A stretch of DNA of 64,000 nt from Limnanthes douglasii subsp. nivea. Lineage: Eukaryota > Streptophyta > Magnoliopsida > Brassicales > Limnanthaceae. The translations under genes were made by a program, and so were the position numbers. The DNA lies in the NCBI GenBank assembly GCA_036936605.1, contig JAUPFV010000003.1, forward strand, positions 76,740,273 through 76,804,272, given 5' to 3'. Of this stretch, positions 21,287 through 31,856 are shown piece by piece. How positions within the stretch are numbered: position 1 is the stretch's first letter; each line of letters opens with the position of its first letter. The notes under the pieces are model-generated. The model was not told where the DNA came from, did not search any database, and saw nothing but the letters and a program-made list of their open reading frames with translations.

Positions 21287-21616
21287 TGATGAGTGGATAA
21301 TTGTTTGGGGAATATATTTAGGATCTTTGTGCTAGATGTGACTAGAGAGAGAAAGTATAGAGAGATAAAGGAAGATTCAGAGAATATATTATTCAATGCC
21401 TTTTTTAGGCAAGTGGGTCACCCTTTTATACTAAAATAAGGAAGACCCATTTAAGCTCTTAGTGGGCCGTTCATCACATATTAATGAGGCCCCTCTACTA
21501 GTTTTATCTTTACACATTGGTCCCTGATTAACTCTGAATACTCTTTAATTACATCAAATGTTTATTCATTGTGTTTTTACCCCTCTAATTGAGATCGGCG
21601 AATTCCGCCCTTATCA
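21287..21616 (-). repeat. 3' LTR of B1
   Basis: 330 bp, TGATGAG...CTTATCA on the plus strand. The adjoining polypurine tract (minus-strand GTCTGGGGGGCTAC, 21617-21630) identifies this as the 3' LTR of the minus-strand element. Confidence 0.92.
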
Positions 21617-22017
21617 GTAGCCCCCCAGACTTCGGGAGCTTCGTGAGCGGAGACTTGTGAAAAAGCCATCGCCACTCGTCCGATCTCTTATCAAGCTTCG
21701 GGCTCTGTAAGTTCTGACTGCCCGACGCTCGAGGCTTCCTCACTGGTGATACTCCCGCGCCTCCTACTCCTGTTCTGTTGGGATTTTCATCCCGGGCCTC
21801 TTGTGATGGGCCTATCATTCTTTCCGATTTCGGTGGAGTCGGCCCATATCGTCGATGAGTTTGTGATGAGTTTCTTATGTCAGCCCGTGTCAGTCGGTGG
21901 TCGACACGCGTCTTTAGCTAACGGGTCACCCCTCCGTCAGACTAGGCTCCTAGTGAGGCTCTTCATCTTCCCGCTGTCTTTTTGTCGATTGGTATCCCCC
22001 GACCCTTCAATCCAGCC

Positions 22018-22025
22018 TATAAATA
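22018..22025 (+). promoter_or_regulatory. TATA box of the B1 antisense ORF
   Basis: TATAAATA preceded by CCAGCC, 123 bp upstream of the aORF ATG at 22141. The identical octamer and spacing occur in B2. It lies inside the element but points opposite to the LTR promoter. Confidence 0.65.
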
Positions 22026-22140
22026 CCCCAAGGTTCTTAGTGTCTCTCAGAGGCATTTTAGAGAGAGAAAACGCTGTCCGACCATTTCTAGAGAGAGAAA
22101 GAGCTCGTTCGACCCTACTTCGTTCTGGTATGTTCGTTGC

Positions 22141-23479
22141 ATGAAACCCAAACGTTCACAGAAAAAACCGACCAAGAAAAAGAAATTCGAGTGGAGCTTT
22201 GAAGAGTGGTCTAGTATCGGCGATCGAGCAGAGGAGTACCGACGCGCTGGTCTAATCTGGGGGTCTAACTCCAAACCTTTTGTTCCCGCTCCACTTCCTC
22301 ACGATCCCGTTCTTGCCACCCCGGTTCCCGCAGAATCTTTCCTGGTATCCGACCTTCCGGTTTCTCCTATTCCCGAGGCTAGCCTATCCCCAGAACCCAT
22401 TATCCTTTCCTCCAGTGACAGTTTCTATTTTTCCGCAGTCGGGCCAAACAATCCGACCTTACCGCCCGTCAACTCGCCCGCTTCCCGACGTGCCCGTAAA
22501 TCCACCTTCTTGATAATGGGAGAAGACGATCTATCCAAGTACTCGGCAGGAGGTAATAGTCCCGAAATGGTTCAGCTTACGCCCTCGATTAGAGGGATTC
22601 GGACCGGTATTAACACTGCGGTCACTTTTTTAGGTTTGCCCAAAATGCGACTAACACCCGAGCAAGCGGAGGAGGCTCATAGGAACATGGCACGCGACGC
22701 TGCCGACGCTTCTTCCTCCCGGGTCCGACCATCTAAAACAGATGCCGCTACTACCCGCAGCTCTAGTCAAGTTCCGACCCAAGAAGCTGGAGAGTCGGAA
22801 GTCGATGTTGCTCCCGCGGGGGTCTGTATTGCCGCTGCTGGTCACGCGGCTAACCCCCAGGATGACCCCTTGCCCGAAGTGGTTGCGGCTGCCATTTCCA
22901 CCAAGTACTTCAGCTGGCTTCTAACCAGGGACGTGGTCTCTCTCTTCGAAGGGAAGTATATCTACTTCCCCGAGGCCGATCATAGAGACTTACTGACCCG
23001 CTGGGGGATCCATGAGTGTGTCAGCGTCCGATTCCCGACCCCAGGGGAGACCCCCCGTCCACGTCACACCCAGAGAGATTGTGGTGTTCACCAAATTGTT
23101 CAACTGGGGTTTGCGTTTCCCCTTGGACCCTGAGATCGCGCTCTATTTTCGCACCCTCCAAATCTGCCCGTCGCAGCTGACGCCAAATGCTTGGTATACC
23201 TTGATGTCCTGCATTATGGCTTCCCGCCTTTCTGGCCAGGTTATGCCGATGGAGGAGTACATCGCCATGTCGGGTCTGTCCAAGTCCCCGAAATCCTCAT
23301 TCTTCTACTCTTCTCTTGGCAATAAGTGGAAAATTGTCAACGACTTCTTGGAAGGGGACAAGGGGTGGAAGCATCGGTTCGTATTTCTGAGCGGGTGTTG
23401 GGAGAATGGTCTTCCATACTCTCCGGAGAACCCGAGGCAACTGCTGCGGACCTGGGTCCATGATGGTACTACCTTCCTC

Positions 23480-23510
<31 letters not shown>

Positions 23511-24777
23511 TAAATACCTTTATCTACCGTTCCTTTGCGTAGTGTTGAAAGACTGGCTGCAGGGGGTGAAGAAGGACCATTCGGAAGCCGCGGAGGTCAC
23601 TTTCGAGGTGCTGAAAAACTACGCCCGAAGGAATTGGGGTCGGGGCATGCCCCGCACTTTTATGGATAAGAACTTGTTTATGAGCAACCTCTGGCGGTGC
23701 TCATCCGAGGCTCTTACCATTGAACAGCTGCGGGAGCCTCCAAGTCTGGACGGCGTGCTTGCCCGAACCGGGCGTCCCGGGTACATACTATTTTTGCCCA
23801 AGCGCAACAAGGCTCCCAGTAAGCGTCCAAAGTCAGAGGACGACAAGGCAGTAGGTGAACCGATCAGGGTAGCGGTGCCCGAGGCAGGACGACTAGACGC
23901 GAGCCATAACCCGGCCGTGGTGCAAAAGAGGAAAAAACGTGCAGAGACTGGGGGGTCTAAATCGAAGAAATCCAAAACTGCGGTAGAGGATCGGGCGGTG
24001 GTCAGCGCGGGGGTGGAGGCTTCAGGGCCTAAACTCGTGGATCAAGTTGACGACGGCGTAGATCCCGTAAGGGACGACGTTGTGTTAATTCCAGACGACA
24101 TTGAGCCCCCCGAAGCTGCAAACCCGGACGCCCCTTCGTCAAGTGGCCCCAAATTCCCGGTGCTGACGATGCTTGGTAGCCCGCACCCCTTTCCTCTTCG
24201 GGGCACTGATGGACTTGCTCTGTCGCTATACAACTTGCTGGTTCCGGCCGCCTTGAAAGAGCGTCGGGCAAAGGAGCTTAGCAAAAAGTTAGCCTCGGTG
24301 GAGACAAAGATTACCAGTCTTGCTGCGAAGGTCAAAACTGCCGAGGAGGCCCAGGCGTTGGCGGAAAGTCGGGTTGTTGAAGCTGAGAATCTCGCTACCG
24401 AAGCGAAGACGGCCGCGGATACGGCGAAGCAGGCGATGGAGACAACGAAGAAAGCCGCGGAGGACGCGGTGAACGTTGCGGAGACGGCGAGGAAAGCCGC
24501 GGAAGACCGCGCCTCATCTCTGGCACAGGAGGTTCAAAAGTTAAAATCCTCGAACGTCGCTTACATCAACCGATGTAGACAGTGGTCGGACAAGGAGACT
24601 GCGGATGCTAAAGCCGCATATGTGCTGTCACTCCATAACCGCTTCCCGGACCTTCGCCTTGGGTCGCTGTGGCTCGACGTACCAGAGAAGGACCGGCCCG
24701 AGGGAGTCGATTGTGGGGAATCCGACGATGCTGATGACGAAGAAGACGAGGATGTGGATGAAGATGGGGACCAGTGA
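22141..24777 (+). pseudogene. Antisense ORF of B1, one-base frameshift in exon 1
   Basis: Two exons: 22141-23465 and 23543-24777, with an intron containing (TA)n between GTACTACC and TTTGCGTAG. Exon 1 has a six-C run at 23051-23056 where B2 has five, shifting frame after RFPTPGE. The rest (FNWGLRFPLDPEIALYFRTL, then the QLTPNAWYTLMSCIM block) is open in the new frame to the intron. Exon 2 has 411 codons, with a coiled-coil Ala/Lys/Glu region and an acidic tail. The core resembles the putative gypsy-type transposon family of plants (PF04195-like). If the extra C is not a sequencing error, the protein would be truncated. Confidence 0.8.
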
Positions 24778-24954
24778 TTTTGTTTCCCTTTTTTTTTTGA
24801 AGATTCTGTAACTCTTGGGGGGCCGTAGGCCCCTCTGTTGTTTTTATCAAACCACTTTAAGTCTTATGTTTTTTGGGGGTCACGGGGCCCCCTGTGACGA
24901 TCATATTTAATTTGTTGGGTATACTATTTTGCATATCGTAAATCTTAATGTTTG
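24778..24954. other. Convergent 3' ends: aORF and pol untranslated regions of B1
   Basis: No ORF. Two G/C-rich palindromes are visible: GGGGGGCCGTAGGCCCC (about 24818-24834) and GGGGGTCACGGGGCCCCC (about 24875-24892). They could form hairpins in either transcript. Confidence 0.5.
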
Positions 24955-25500
24955 GTAGGTTAATTCGTTACCGAAAGTTTCCAGAGGTTCGGGAATACCA
25001 AAACGTAGATCGGTAGCACCGAAAAACCTATTTTTAGGCTCTGTAGATCGATTCGTTATCGAAAGCTTTTCCAAAGGTTCGGGAAAACAAAAATGTAGAT
25101 CGGTTAGAACCGAAAAACCTATTTTTAGGTTCTGTAGATCGATTCGTTATCGAAAGCTTTTCCAAAGGTTCGGGAAAACCAAAATGTAGATCGGTTAGAA
25201 CCGAAAAACCTATTTTTAGGTTCTGTAGATCGATTCGTTATCGAAGGCTTTTCCAAAAGTTTGGGAAAACCAAAATGTAGATCGGTTAGAACCGAAAAAC
25301 CTATTTTTAGGTTCTGTAGATCGATTCGTTATCGAAGGCTTTTCCAAAAGTTCGGGAAAACCAAAATGTAGATCGGTTAGAACCGAAAAACCTATTTTTA
25401 GGTTCTGTAGATTGATTCGTTATCGAAAGCTTTTCCAAAGGTTCGGGAAAACCAAAATGTAGATCGGTTAGAACCGAAAAAACTATTTTTAGGTCCTGTA
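24955..25500 (-). repeat. 3'UTR tandem array, 91-bp units, B1
   Basis: CTGTAGATCGATTCGTTATC recurs at 25041, 25132, 25223, 25314 and 25405 (25405 with one change), an exact 91-bp period over about six units. Each unit has internal inverted repeats: CGGTT-AG-AACCG and AACCTA...TAGGTT. Confidence 0.9.
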
Positions 25501-25613
25501 ACATTAAAAGAAACGGACGACGTCCAGCTCGTCAGCTGTCCGAAGTCACAACAATTGAATATTTAGAAGGCAAAAGATTTTTGATTATCAAAACGTGGGT
25601 CGGGTTTTGACTG

Positions 25614-25668
25614 ATGCCTCGTTAAAACCTCTTCGCGCCACCGAGGTAGGAAAGAGTGCATCCCCGAC
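25614..25668 (-). ncRNA. Conserved post-pol hairpin motif, B1
   Basis: In sense, GGGGATGCACTCTTTCC, then a stem around loop GTGGCG (closed by G and C), then AGAGGTTTTAACGAGGC. It lies about 55 nt after the pol stop and is clearly related to the A1 motif although the stems differ. Confidence 0.5.
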
Positions 25669-25723
25669 CATTTACAACCTTGAATGAAGTGGAAAATACA
25701 GCGAAGTACATCGTAATTACAAA

Positions 25724-28700
25724 CTATTCTAGATACAGTTTTAAGTGTTCAATATTCCATGGTAGCCTTAGGAGGTGTCCGGACCGATTCTGCAGGCGGT
25801 ACGTCCCGCTCTTGATTTTCTCGACGATTTCGTATGGTCCCTCCCAATTTGGGGCCAGCTTTCCGAGGCTCTTGTCCTTTGTGTGGAGGAACACGCGTCG
25901 TAAAACCTTATCTCCGACCTTGAATTCCCGACGGCGGACTTTGGCTGCGTAGTGACTTCTCATTAAAGTTTGGTAATGTAAAGAATTCAAATGGGCGCGG
26001 TGGCGCTTCTCCTCTATGAGGTCGAGCTCGAGTCGTCGGCTGTCGTCATTCGCCTCCTCCTGGTAAGTTCCGACCCTGAAAGAAGGAAACATAGATTCCG
26101 CGGGAGTGACCGCGTCCATGCCATACACTAAAGCGTAAGGCGACTCTTGAGTGCCCGTGCGGGGTGTGGTTCGGTAAGCCCACAATACTTCTTGCAAGTA
26201 ATCTGGCCACTTCCCGGCCTTTCCCTCGAGGTTATTTCTGAGGCCATCCAGAATGGTTCGGTTCGTTACTTCGACCTGACCGTTGGCTTGTGGATGAAAA
26301 GGGGCAGCGAAACATTGTCGAATATTATGAGTGGTGCAGAACGCCTTCATCTCCGCACTATCAAACTGTGGCCCGTTGTCCATAGTTAGCCGCTGAGGCA
26401 CCCCGAACCGGCAACAAATGTTCGCCCAAATGAATTTGACAATATCTTTGGTTTTCGTGGCGGACAGAGGCTCGGCTTCGACCCACTTGGAGAAGTAATC
26501 CACCGCCACGACAATCGTCTGCCTTCCTCCTGATGCCTTTGGTAATGGTCCGACGAGGTCGATTCCCCAGCGGTCAAAAGGCAGCCCTTCGGATATGGAT
26601 TCTAGGGGTGCTGCGGGTACGTTGATGGCGTTACCGAACCTTTGACACGTATAGCAGGTTTTTACTATGAGTCTTGCGTCTGCCGTTATTGTCGGCCAAT
26701 AGAATCCCGCCAGAAAAATTCTCCTAATCAGAGCCTTGTATCCGCAATGCGCCGCGCCTTCACCATCATGCAGTTCGGACAAGATTACCTGGGATTCGTC
26801 GAAACCTAAACACCGAAGCAGAGGCCGGCTATAGGATTTTTTGTACAACACATCCCCTAAAAGGACGTAGCCCCGCGCTTTGTTGCGCAATTTTCGTACC
26901 GAAGCGGTGTCGTCGGGAAGCCGACCTTCAGCTAAGAAGGAGATAATACCCCGGCGCCAGTCTGAAGTTGCAACCGAAGAGATCTGGCATGCGATCTCAG
27001 GTCGGTTAGCTAACTCATGTCGTTTAATGATGGACGGGCTTTCTTGTTCTATCACCCATGGATAACTGGTGGAGCAGGAAATCGTTGCCAAAGAATCCGT
27101 TGTGGTGTTTTCGCTTCGTGGTACATGCTCGTAAGTAATTTTGTCAAAGGAAGCGGCCAGAATTCTTAATGCCGCAAGGTACTGTACCAGGTGTTCCTTT
27201 GGAGCCTCCGCACTTCCCGAGGCTTGGTTTATTAGAAGCTGGGAGTCGCTTGTGAGTCGTACTTGTGTTGCCCCGCATACCTGTGCCAACCGTAACCCTG
27301 CCAAAGCGGCCTCGTATTCAGCTTCATTGTTCGACGTGTGGAAACCAAAACGGATAGCCTGGAGCATGCTAACACCCGAGGGAGTTACGATTTGGACTCC
27401 CGCCCCACAACCACTAACGTTTGCTCCCCCATCGGTGCGAACGGTCCACTCGCCCTCTGCTTTCTCTTGTGATTGGGCTTCCTGTTCGGGTCGTTCTGAG
27501 TGAAACTCAACTAGAAAATCGGCCAAGACCTGGCCTTTGATAGCTGTTCGGGGTTCAAAGTCAATGTCGAAATCCCCTAGTTCTACCGACCACTTGGATA
27601 ATCTCCCCGACATGTCTGGTCGTTGAAAAATGTATTTTAGCGGAAGTGATGTGCGGACAACAATAGGGTGGGCTTGTAAGTATGGTCGCATTTTTCGCGC
27701 TGCTGTCACCAGAGTCAGCGCCATTTTTTCCAGTTTGAGGTATCGAGTTTCGGCGTCCAGCAAACTTTTGCTCACATAGTATACCGTTGTCGGAGCCGGC
27801 CCTGATTCGCTGATTAGAGCAGCGCTGACCGCATAATCCGTGACCGCAACGTAAAGGAAAAGGGTTTCCCCCGCAGTCGGCTTGGTGAGGCGGTTCGGGG
27901 TCGATAGGTACTCTTTGATCCCTAAAAAATCCTTGGTACACTCAGGAGTCCAAACAAAAAATTTCGCCTGTCGTAGGACCTCAAAAAACGGAGCGCATTT
28001 ATCAGACGATCGAGAAATGAAACGATTTAGGGCGGCCAGACGCCCGGTCAGAATTTGAACTTCCTTCACACTCCGGGGAGGCGTCATGTCGGCCAGGGCT
28101 CGGAGCTGAATAGGGTCTGCTTCAATTCCTTTCTCGCTGACGAAGAACCCCAAAAATTTTCCTGATCGGACCCCAAAAGAACATTTCTCCGGGTTTAGCT
28201 TAAGGTTGATCCCTCGTAGATTACCAAAAGTTTCCCTGAGATCGGCGAGATGGGCTTCATCGGTACCGCTTTTGACCAACATGTCATCGATGTAAACCTC
28301 CATGTTTCTCCCGATATGGCCTTCGAATGTTCTGTTTACTAACCTTTGGTACGTCGCGCCAGCGTTTTTTAGCCCGAAGGACATCACTTTGTAACAATAT
28401 AATCCCCGACCCGTAATGAACGTAGTATTCTCCTGATCCGCGGCATGTAACTTAATTTGATTGTAACCTGCATAGGCGTCCATAAACGATAGTAGCTTGT
28501 TGCCCGACGTCGAATCTACCAGCTGGTCGATCCTTGGCATCGGGAAAGGGTCCTTCGGGAATGCCCGATTGAGATCAGTAAAGTCCACGCACATCCTCCA
28601 TTTCTCGCTTTTCTTTTTGACCAGCACGGGGTTAGAGATCCATAAAGGGTATTTTGCTTCATTGATGTGTCCGACGCTGGTCATTCTCTCAACTTCCCGC

Positions 28701-29011
28701 AGAATTACTTCCGCCTTTTCGGGGGAAAAAGCCCGACGCTTCTGGACGATTGGTCTGATATTTCTGTTGATAGTCAACTTGTGAATCGCGAAGGATTCTG
28801 GTACCCCCGTGACATCCCCTGAGCACCACGCAAACAAGTCTAGGTTCTCTCGTAGGAGGGTCAGTAGCTGTTCCCTTAGGGTTGGCAAAAGGTTTACCCC
28901 GACCCGCAGATATTGCTCGTCTGCAAAATAATGTAGTTCGCACTCCTCGTCTGTCGTCAAAAGGCTTGGGGCCTCCCGGGGGTCATCCACCGGTTGCGAT
29001 CCCGGAGGCAC
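25724..29011 (-). CDS. pol: Pol polyprotein of B1 (RT, RNase H, archaeal-like RNase H, integrase)
   Basis: A single 1095-codon frame without stops. Reverse transcriptase: Asp178 in FMDAYAGY and YIDD at 240-243. Gypsy RNase H from about 360 to 500 (TDYAVSAALI). Second, archaeal-like RNase H with Asp527, Glu563/565 in NNEAEYEAAL, Asp589 and Asp639. Integrase with the His/Cys region (about 748-789, CYTCQRF) and catalytic Asp818, Asp878, Glu914, spacing D-59-D-35-E as in functional integrases. Two RNase H domains are diagnostic for the Tat lineage. No aspartic protease precedes it; the deletion described under gag removed it. The 29011 ATG may be internal to a longer gag-pol frame. All catalytic residues are present, so these enzymes could be active if expressed. 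Confidence 0.92.
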   Translation of the reverse strand: MPPGSQPVDDPREAPSLLTTDEECELHYFADEQYLRVGVNLLPTLREQLLTLLRENLDLFAWCSGDVTGVPESFAIHKLTINRNIRPIVQKRRAFSPEKAEVILREVERMTSVGHINEAKYPLWISNPVLVKKKSEKWRMCVDFTDLNRAFPKDPFPMPRIDQLVDSTSGNKLLSFMDAYAGYNQIKLHAADQENTTFITGRGLYCYKVMSFGLKNAGATYQRLVNRTFEGHIGRNMEVYIDDMLVKSGTDEAHLADLRETFGNLRGINLKLNPEKCSFGVRSGKFLGFFVSEKGIEADPIQLRALADMTPPRSVKEVQILTGRLAALNRFISRSSDKCAPFFEVLRQAKFFVWTPECTKDFLGIKEYLSTPNRLTKPTAGETLFLYVAVTDYAVSAALISESGPAPTTVYYVSKSLLDAETRYLKLEKMALTLVTAARKMRPYLQAHPIVVRTSLPLKYIFQRPDMSGRLSKWSVELGDFDIDFEPRTAIKGQVLADFLVEFHSERPEQEAQSQEKAEGEWTVRTDGGANVSGCGAGVQIVTPSGVSMLQAIRFGFHTSNNEAEYEAALAGLRLAQVCGATQVRLTSDSQLLINQASGSAEAPKEHLVQYLAALRILAASFDKITYEHVPRSENTTTDSLATISCSTSYPWVIEQESPSIIKRHELANRPEIACQISSVATSDWRRGIISFLAEGRLPDDTASVRKLRNKARGYVLLGDVLYKKSYSRPLLRCLGFDESQVILSELHDGEGAAHCGYKALIRRIFLAGFYWPTITADARLIVKTCYTCQRFGNAINVPAAPLESISEGLPFDRWGIDLVGPLPKASGGRQTIVVAVDYFSKWVEAEPLSATKTKDIVKFIWANICCRFGVPQRLTMDNGPQFDSAEMKAFCTTHNIRQCFAAPFHPQANGQVEVTNRTILDGLRNNLEGKAGKWPDYLQEVLWAYRTTPRTGTQESPYALVYGMDAVTPAESMFPSFRVGTYQEEANDDSRRLELDLIEEKRHRAHLNSLHYQTLMRSHYAAKVRRREFKVGDKVLRRVFLHTKDKSLGKLAPNWEGPYEIVEKIKSGTYRLQNRSGHLLRLPWNIEHLKLYLE

Positions 29012-31451
29012 CCCCCTTAATTGCTATTCTTGAGCCGGAAACATCTCTTGGTCTTTTTTCGGAGCTAACGCAGCTTGGTAACATTCCCGCGCCACTTTTT
29101 GGCTGCCCCGATCACAATGGCGTCCTCATGTGGTCCGGCTATGTCTCTCATGTCGTCGTCGTCGAAATGTAAAATCGGTGAGGGGGCGCTTCTGGTTTGG
29201 AAGCAAGTTCTGGCTTCCAACTGGGTGGTCAAGTTGACGATGTGCCTTTTCCTGGAGGAATGCGTGACACCCGCCATCGAATCCCCCCCGAAAATCGTCA
29301 GAGATTCAAAAAGATTACAGAGGCCTCGCACTTTACCGATATTCTCCTCAATCTCTTCCTTGATGATCCCGATAACATCGTGATTAGCTTTTGGGTCACC
29401 AAAGCGCGAGGTCGGGGAAAGGGCGCTTCCGGTTCGGAAGCAAGTTTGCGTTTTCAGCGGAACGGTTTGGTCGGGGAAAGGGCACTTCCGGTTTGGAAGC
29501 AAGTTTGCGTTTCCCATCATCGGTCCTCCCCTGGAGACGGTTAACGACTCGAAAAATTCACAAAACCCACGGACGCTACCGACGCCTTCCTCTGCCCCCT
29601 CCTCAATTACCCCGATGATATTGCGGTTGGCCTCGGGATCAAGGTACTCAATTGTCACGTCGAAGCGGTCAGTCACCTCTGAAATGGCCATGGTCGTTTC
29701 TGGTTTTGGTACGATCACCACCTCCTTCGAGGCCGTGCCTTGCTGTGCCTTTTTTACATACTCCAACAAGTTCCCGTGCTCTATGAGCATCTGTATCTCC
29801 TTCTTCAAGGCTATGCAATCCTTCGTGTCGTGCCCGATGTCTTCGTGGTAGCGGCAATAGCGGTTATTCCTTTGTTCCCGGGGCGTCGGGATGGGGAAAG
29901 GCCTTCGGTACATTCCGCTCCTCTTGGTTTTTTCGTAGATCGATGACACGCATTCCGTAAGGTCTGCGAAATAGGCAGGTCGCGTCCACTTGTTGGACAT
30001 GGGTCGAGAGATCGCCGGTCCTGTTTGCCTCGGTTTCTGACCGGTCGGGGTCGGAGGTTTGGTTAACACTGGTGTGGTCGGGTGTATCGTGCTAACTGGT
30101 TGGGCCGACCTGGCGTAATCTGATCGGGAAACCTGCTTTATTACAACCGACGATTGGGCGCTCTGCTGAATCTGGGCTGCCAGTTCTGACGCTTCTGTTT
30201 CTTCAATCAATATTTGCTTCTCAATCTGTGCCAGCAATGCGGAAAAAGTGAACGCTTGCTTCTTGGTCACTGCTTGCTTCATCGGTCCTGGGAGTAAGCC
30301 CAAACGAAACGCCGTTAGAGCCACATTCTCTTCACAATGGTCCAGGTCGGTTTTTGCGTTGATGAACCGCCTAGTATAGTCTCTGAGGCTCTCCCCCAGC
30401 TTCTGCCGACAATTTATGATAGTATCTCTGTTGGCGCGGAAACTCTTACTTCCGACGAAGTGTTGCCTGAACATCGTCCAGAAAGTCCCGAAGTTCCGAA
30501 TGCACCCCTGTGGCAAGCGGTTGTACCACTTTGAGGCTATGTCTTTGAAAGTCATAGAAAATGCTCTGCACAGGAGCTTGTCATCATTGTCGAAGCTTAA
30601 CATGAAATTCTTGAAAGCCTCCAAATGGTTATCCGGGTCCTTTTTTCCGTCGTATTTTTCTAACTTAGAAATGTCAAACCTCCTCGGGAGCTGTCCCGCT
30701 AATATTTCGTCGGATAATGGAGAGGCCCTCCAGTTGACTCCGAGCTCGCATGCTCCTCCCCCAAGGCCCTCGGTCCTAACTCCATAAAGCCCCTCGACCC
30801 CTGGCTGATGAATTGGCTACTGGTCCTGTAACCATGGTTCTGGCTATTCGACGGTTGCCACGGAATCGGTGGCAATACTTCCCGTTCTCCGCGGCTGACG
30901 GTATGCATTTCCTCTTTCTCAAAAGATATCGGGGTCGGCTTATCGGCGCCGCCCTTCTTATACTGCAGAGGGTCGGCCCTGGGCCCTCGAAGGTGTCATG
31001 ATCGATTCTTCTGCGCTCGCTGAACCCTTTCCCGCCGCAGATATTCTTTGCCCGACGAATCGTCTGAGGGGTAGTCCGACGTCATGGCCCGACGGTTCTC
31101 GAGGTTCCGACGAGTCCTAGCATCTTCTTCGTCATCGGGGAGAGGATCCCTGTAGTACCTAACAGGTCGGGCCTCTATTCGCGGATCGTTGCCATGGCCA
31201 GCTGCCCCCCGATCCTCCAGGAGGGGCTCTTTGCCCTTCCCTTCCCGGGCTCTTTTCTCGCCCAATGCCCGCTCCCTTTCTTCTTCCAACCGAGCAATGT
31301 CCTCAAGGAGCTGCTTTCGGGTCATTATCAGAGTTGACCGCTTGTCCCGACCGCCGTGCCATTCTCGGGCGGGGACTACCGTGCCTCCCGAACCTGAGAC
31401 GGCTCGGATGACTTCTCTCCCGTCCCTCTCTATCGCCGCATCGCTGTTCAT
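29012..31451 (-). pseudogene. gag: gag of B1, broken, protease deleted
   Basis: Start ATG at 31451 (MNSDAAIERDG), 51 bp inside the primer-binding site. The N-terminal charged region stops at a TGA near 31000 (CGATCATGA where B2 has CGATCCCGA). A one-base deletion near 30803 shifts frame again. The capsid part is open from 30624 for 519 codons, with FKDIASKWYNRLPQG, a Cys/His knuckle CRYHEDIGHDTKDC (C-x3-H-x4-H-x4-C) and two copies of an FFESLT / NLFESLT module. At 29097 the frame jumps: about 363 bp containing the protease active site (present in B2 at 57641-58003) are deleted, with GGCTGC/TTGCTGC microhomology at the ends. Confidence 0.9.
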
Positions 31452-31501
31452 CCCGAAAAATGTGATTTTCAAAGGGCAAAAGATTCCTTTTTGGTATCAC
31501 T

Positions 31502-31521
31502 GTTCCCACAGACGGCGCCAA
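31502..31521 (-). promoter_or_regulatory. Primer-binding site of B1
   Basis: TTGGCGCCGTCTGTGGGAAC in sense, directly after the 5' LTR. The first TGGCGCC fits the 3' end of a tRNA ending GGCGCCA, as used by Tat and Athila elements. Confidence 0.75.
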
Positions 31522-31851
31522 TGATGAGTGGATAATTGTTTGGGGAATATATTTAGGATCTTTGTGCTAGATGTGACTAGAGAGAGAAAGTATAGATAGA
31601 TAAAGGAAGATTCAGAGAAAATATTATTCAATGCCTTTTTTAGGCAAGTGGGTCACCCTTTTATACTAAAATAAGGAGGACCCATTTAAGCTCTTAGTGG
31701 GCCGTTCATCACATATTAATGAGGCCCCTCTACTAGTTTTATCTTTACACATTGGTCCCTGATTAACTCTGAATACTGTTTAATTACATCAAATGTTTAT
31801 TCATTGTGTTTTTACCCCTCTAATTGAGATCGGCGAATTCCGCCCTTATCA
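31522..31851 (-). repeat. 5' LTR of B1
   Basis: 330 bp, differs from 21287-21616 at four positions. The sense-strand TATAAAAG box lies at plus positions 31658-31665. Confidence 0.92.
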
Positions 31852-31856
31852 ACACT

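Larger units (their letters stand above)
21287..31851 (-). mobile_element. Full-length family B Tat-lineage retrotransposon (B1)
   Basis: 10,565 bp with two 330-bp LTRs (4 differences), 5-bp target duplication ACACT, primer-binding site, gag, pol and an antisense ORF. Order in sense (minus): LTR, PBS, gag, [protease deleted], pol, hairpin, 91-bp array, aORF on the other strand, polypurine tract, LTR. A recent insertion judged by LTR similarity. It cannot be autonomous as it stands, because protease is missing and gag is broken. Confidence 0.93.

Noticed and set aside
23480..23510. (TA)n microsatellite in the B1 aORF
   Set aside because: Not counted as a separate feature; it lies in the intron, and the same intron in B2 has a shorter TA run.
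24955..25500. Regular repeats resembling a CRISPR array
   Set aside because: The 91-bp units are contiguous with no unique spacers, in a plant retrotransposon 3'UTR.
29075..30787. Plus-strand ORFs of 65-123 codons opposite to B1 gag
   Set aside because: Shadows of the gag frame; the aORF lies at the other end of the element.
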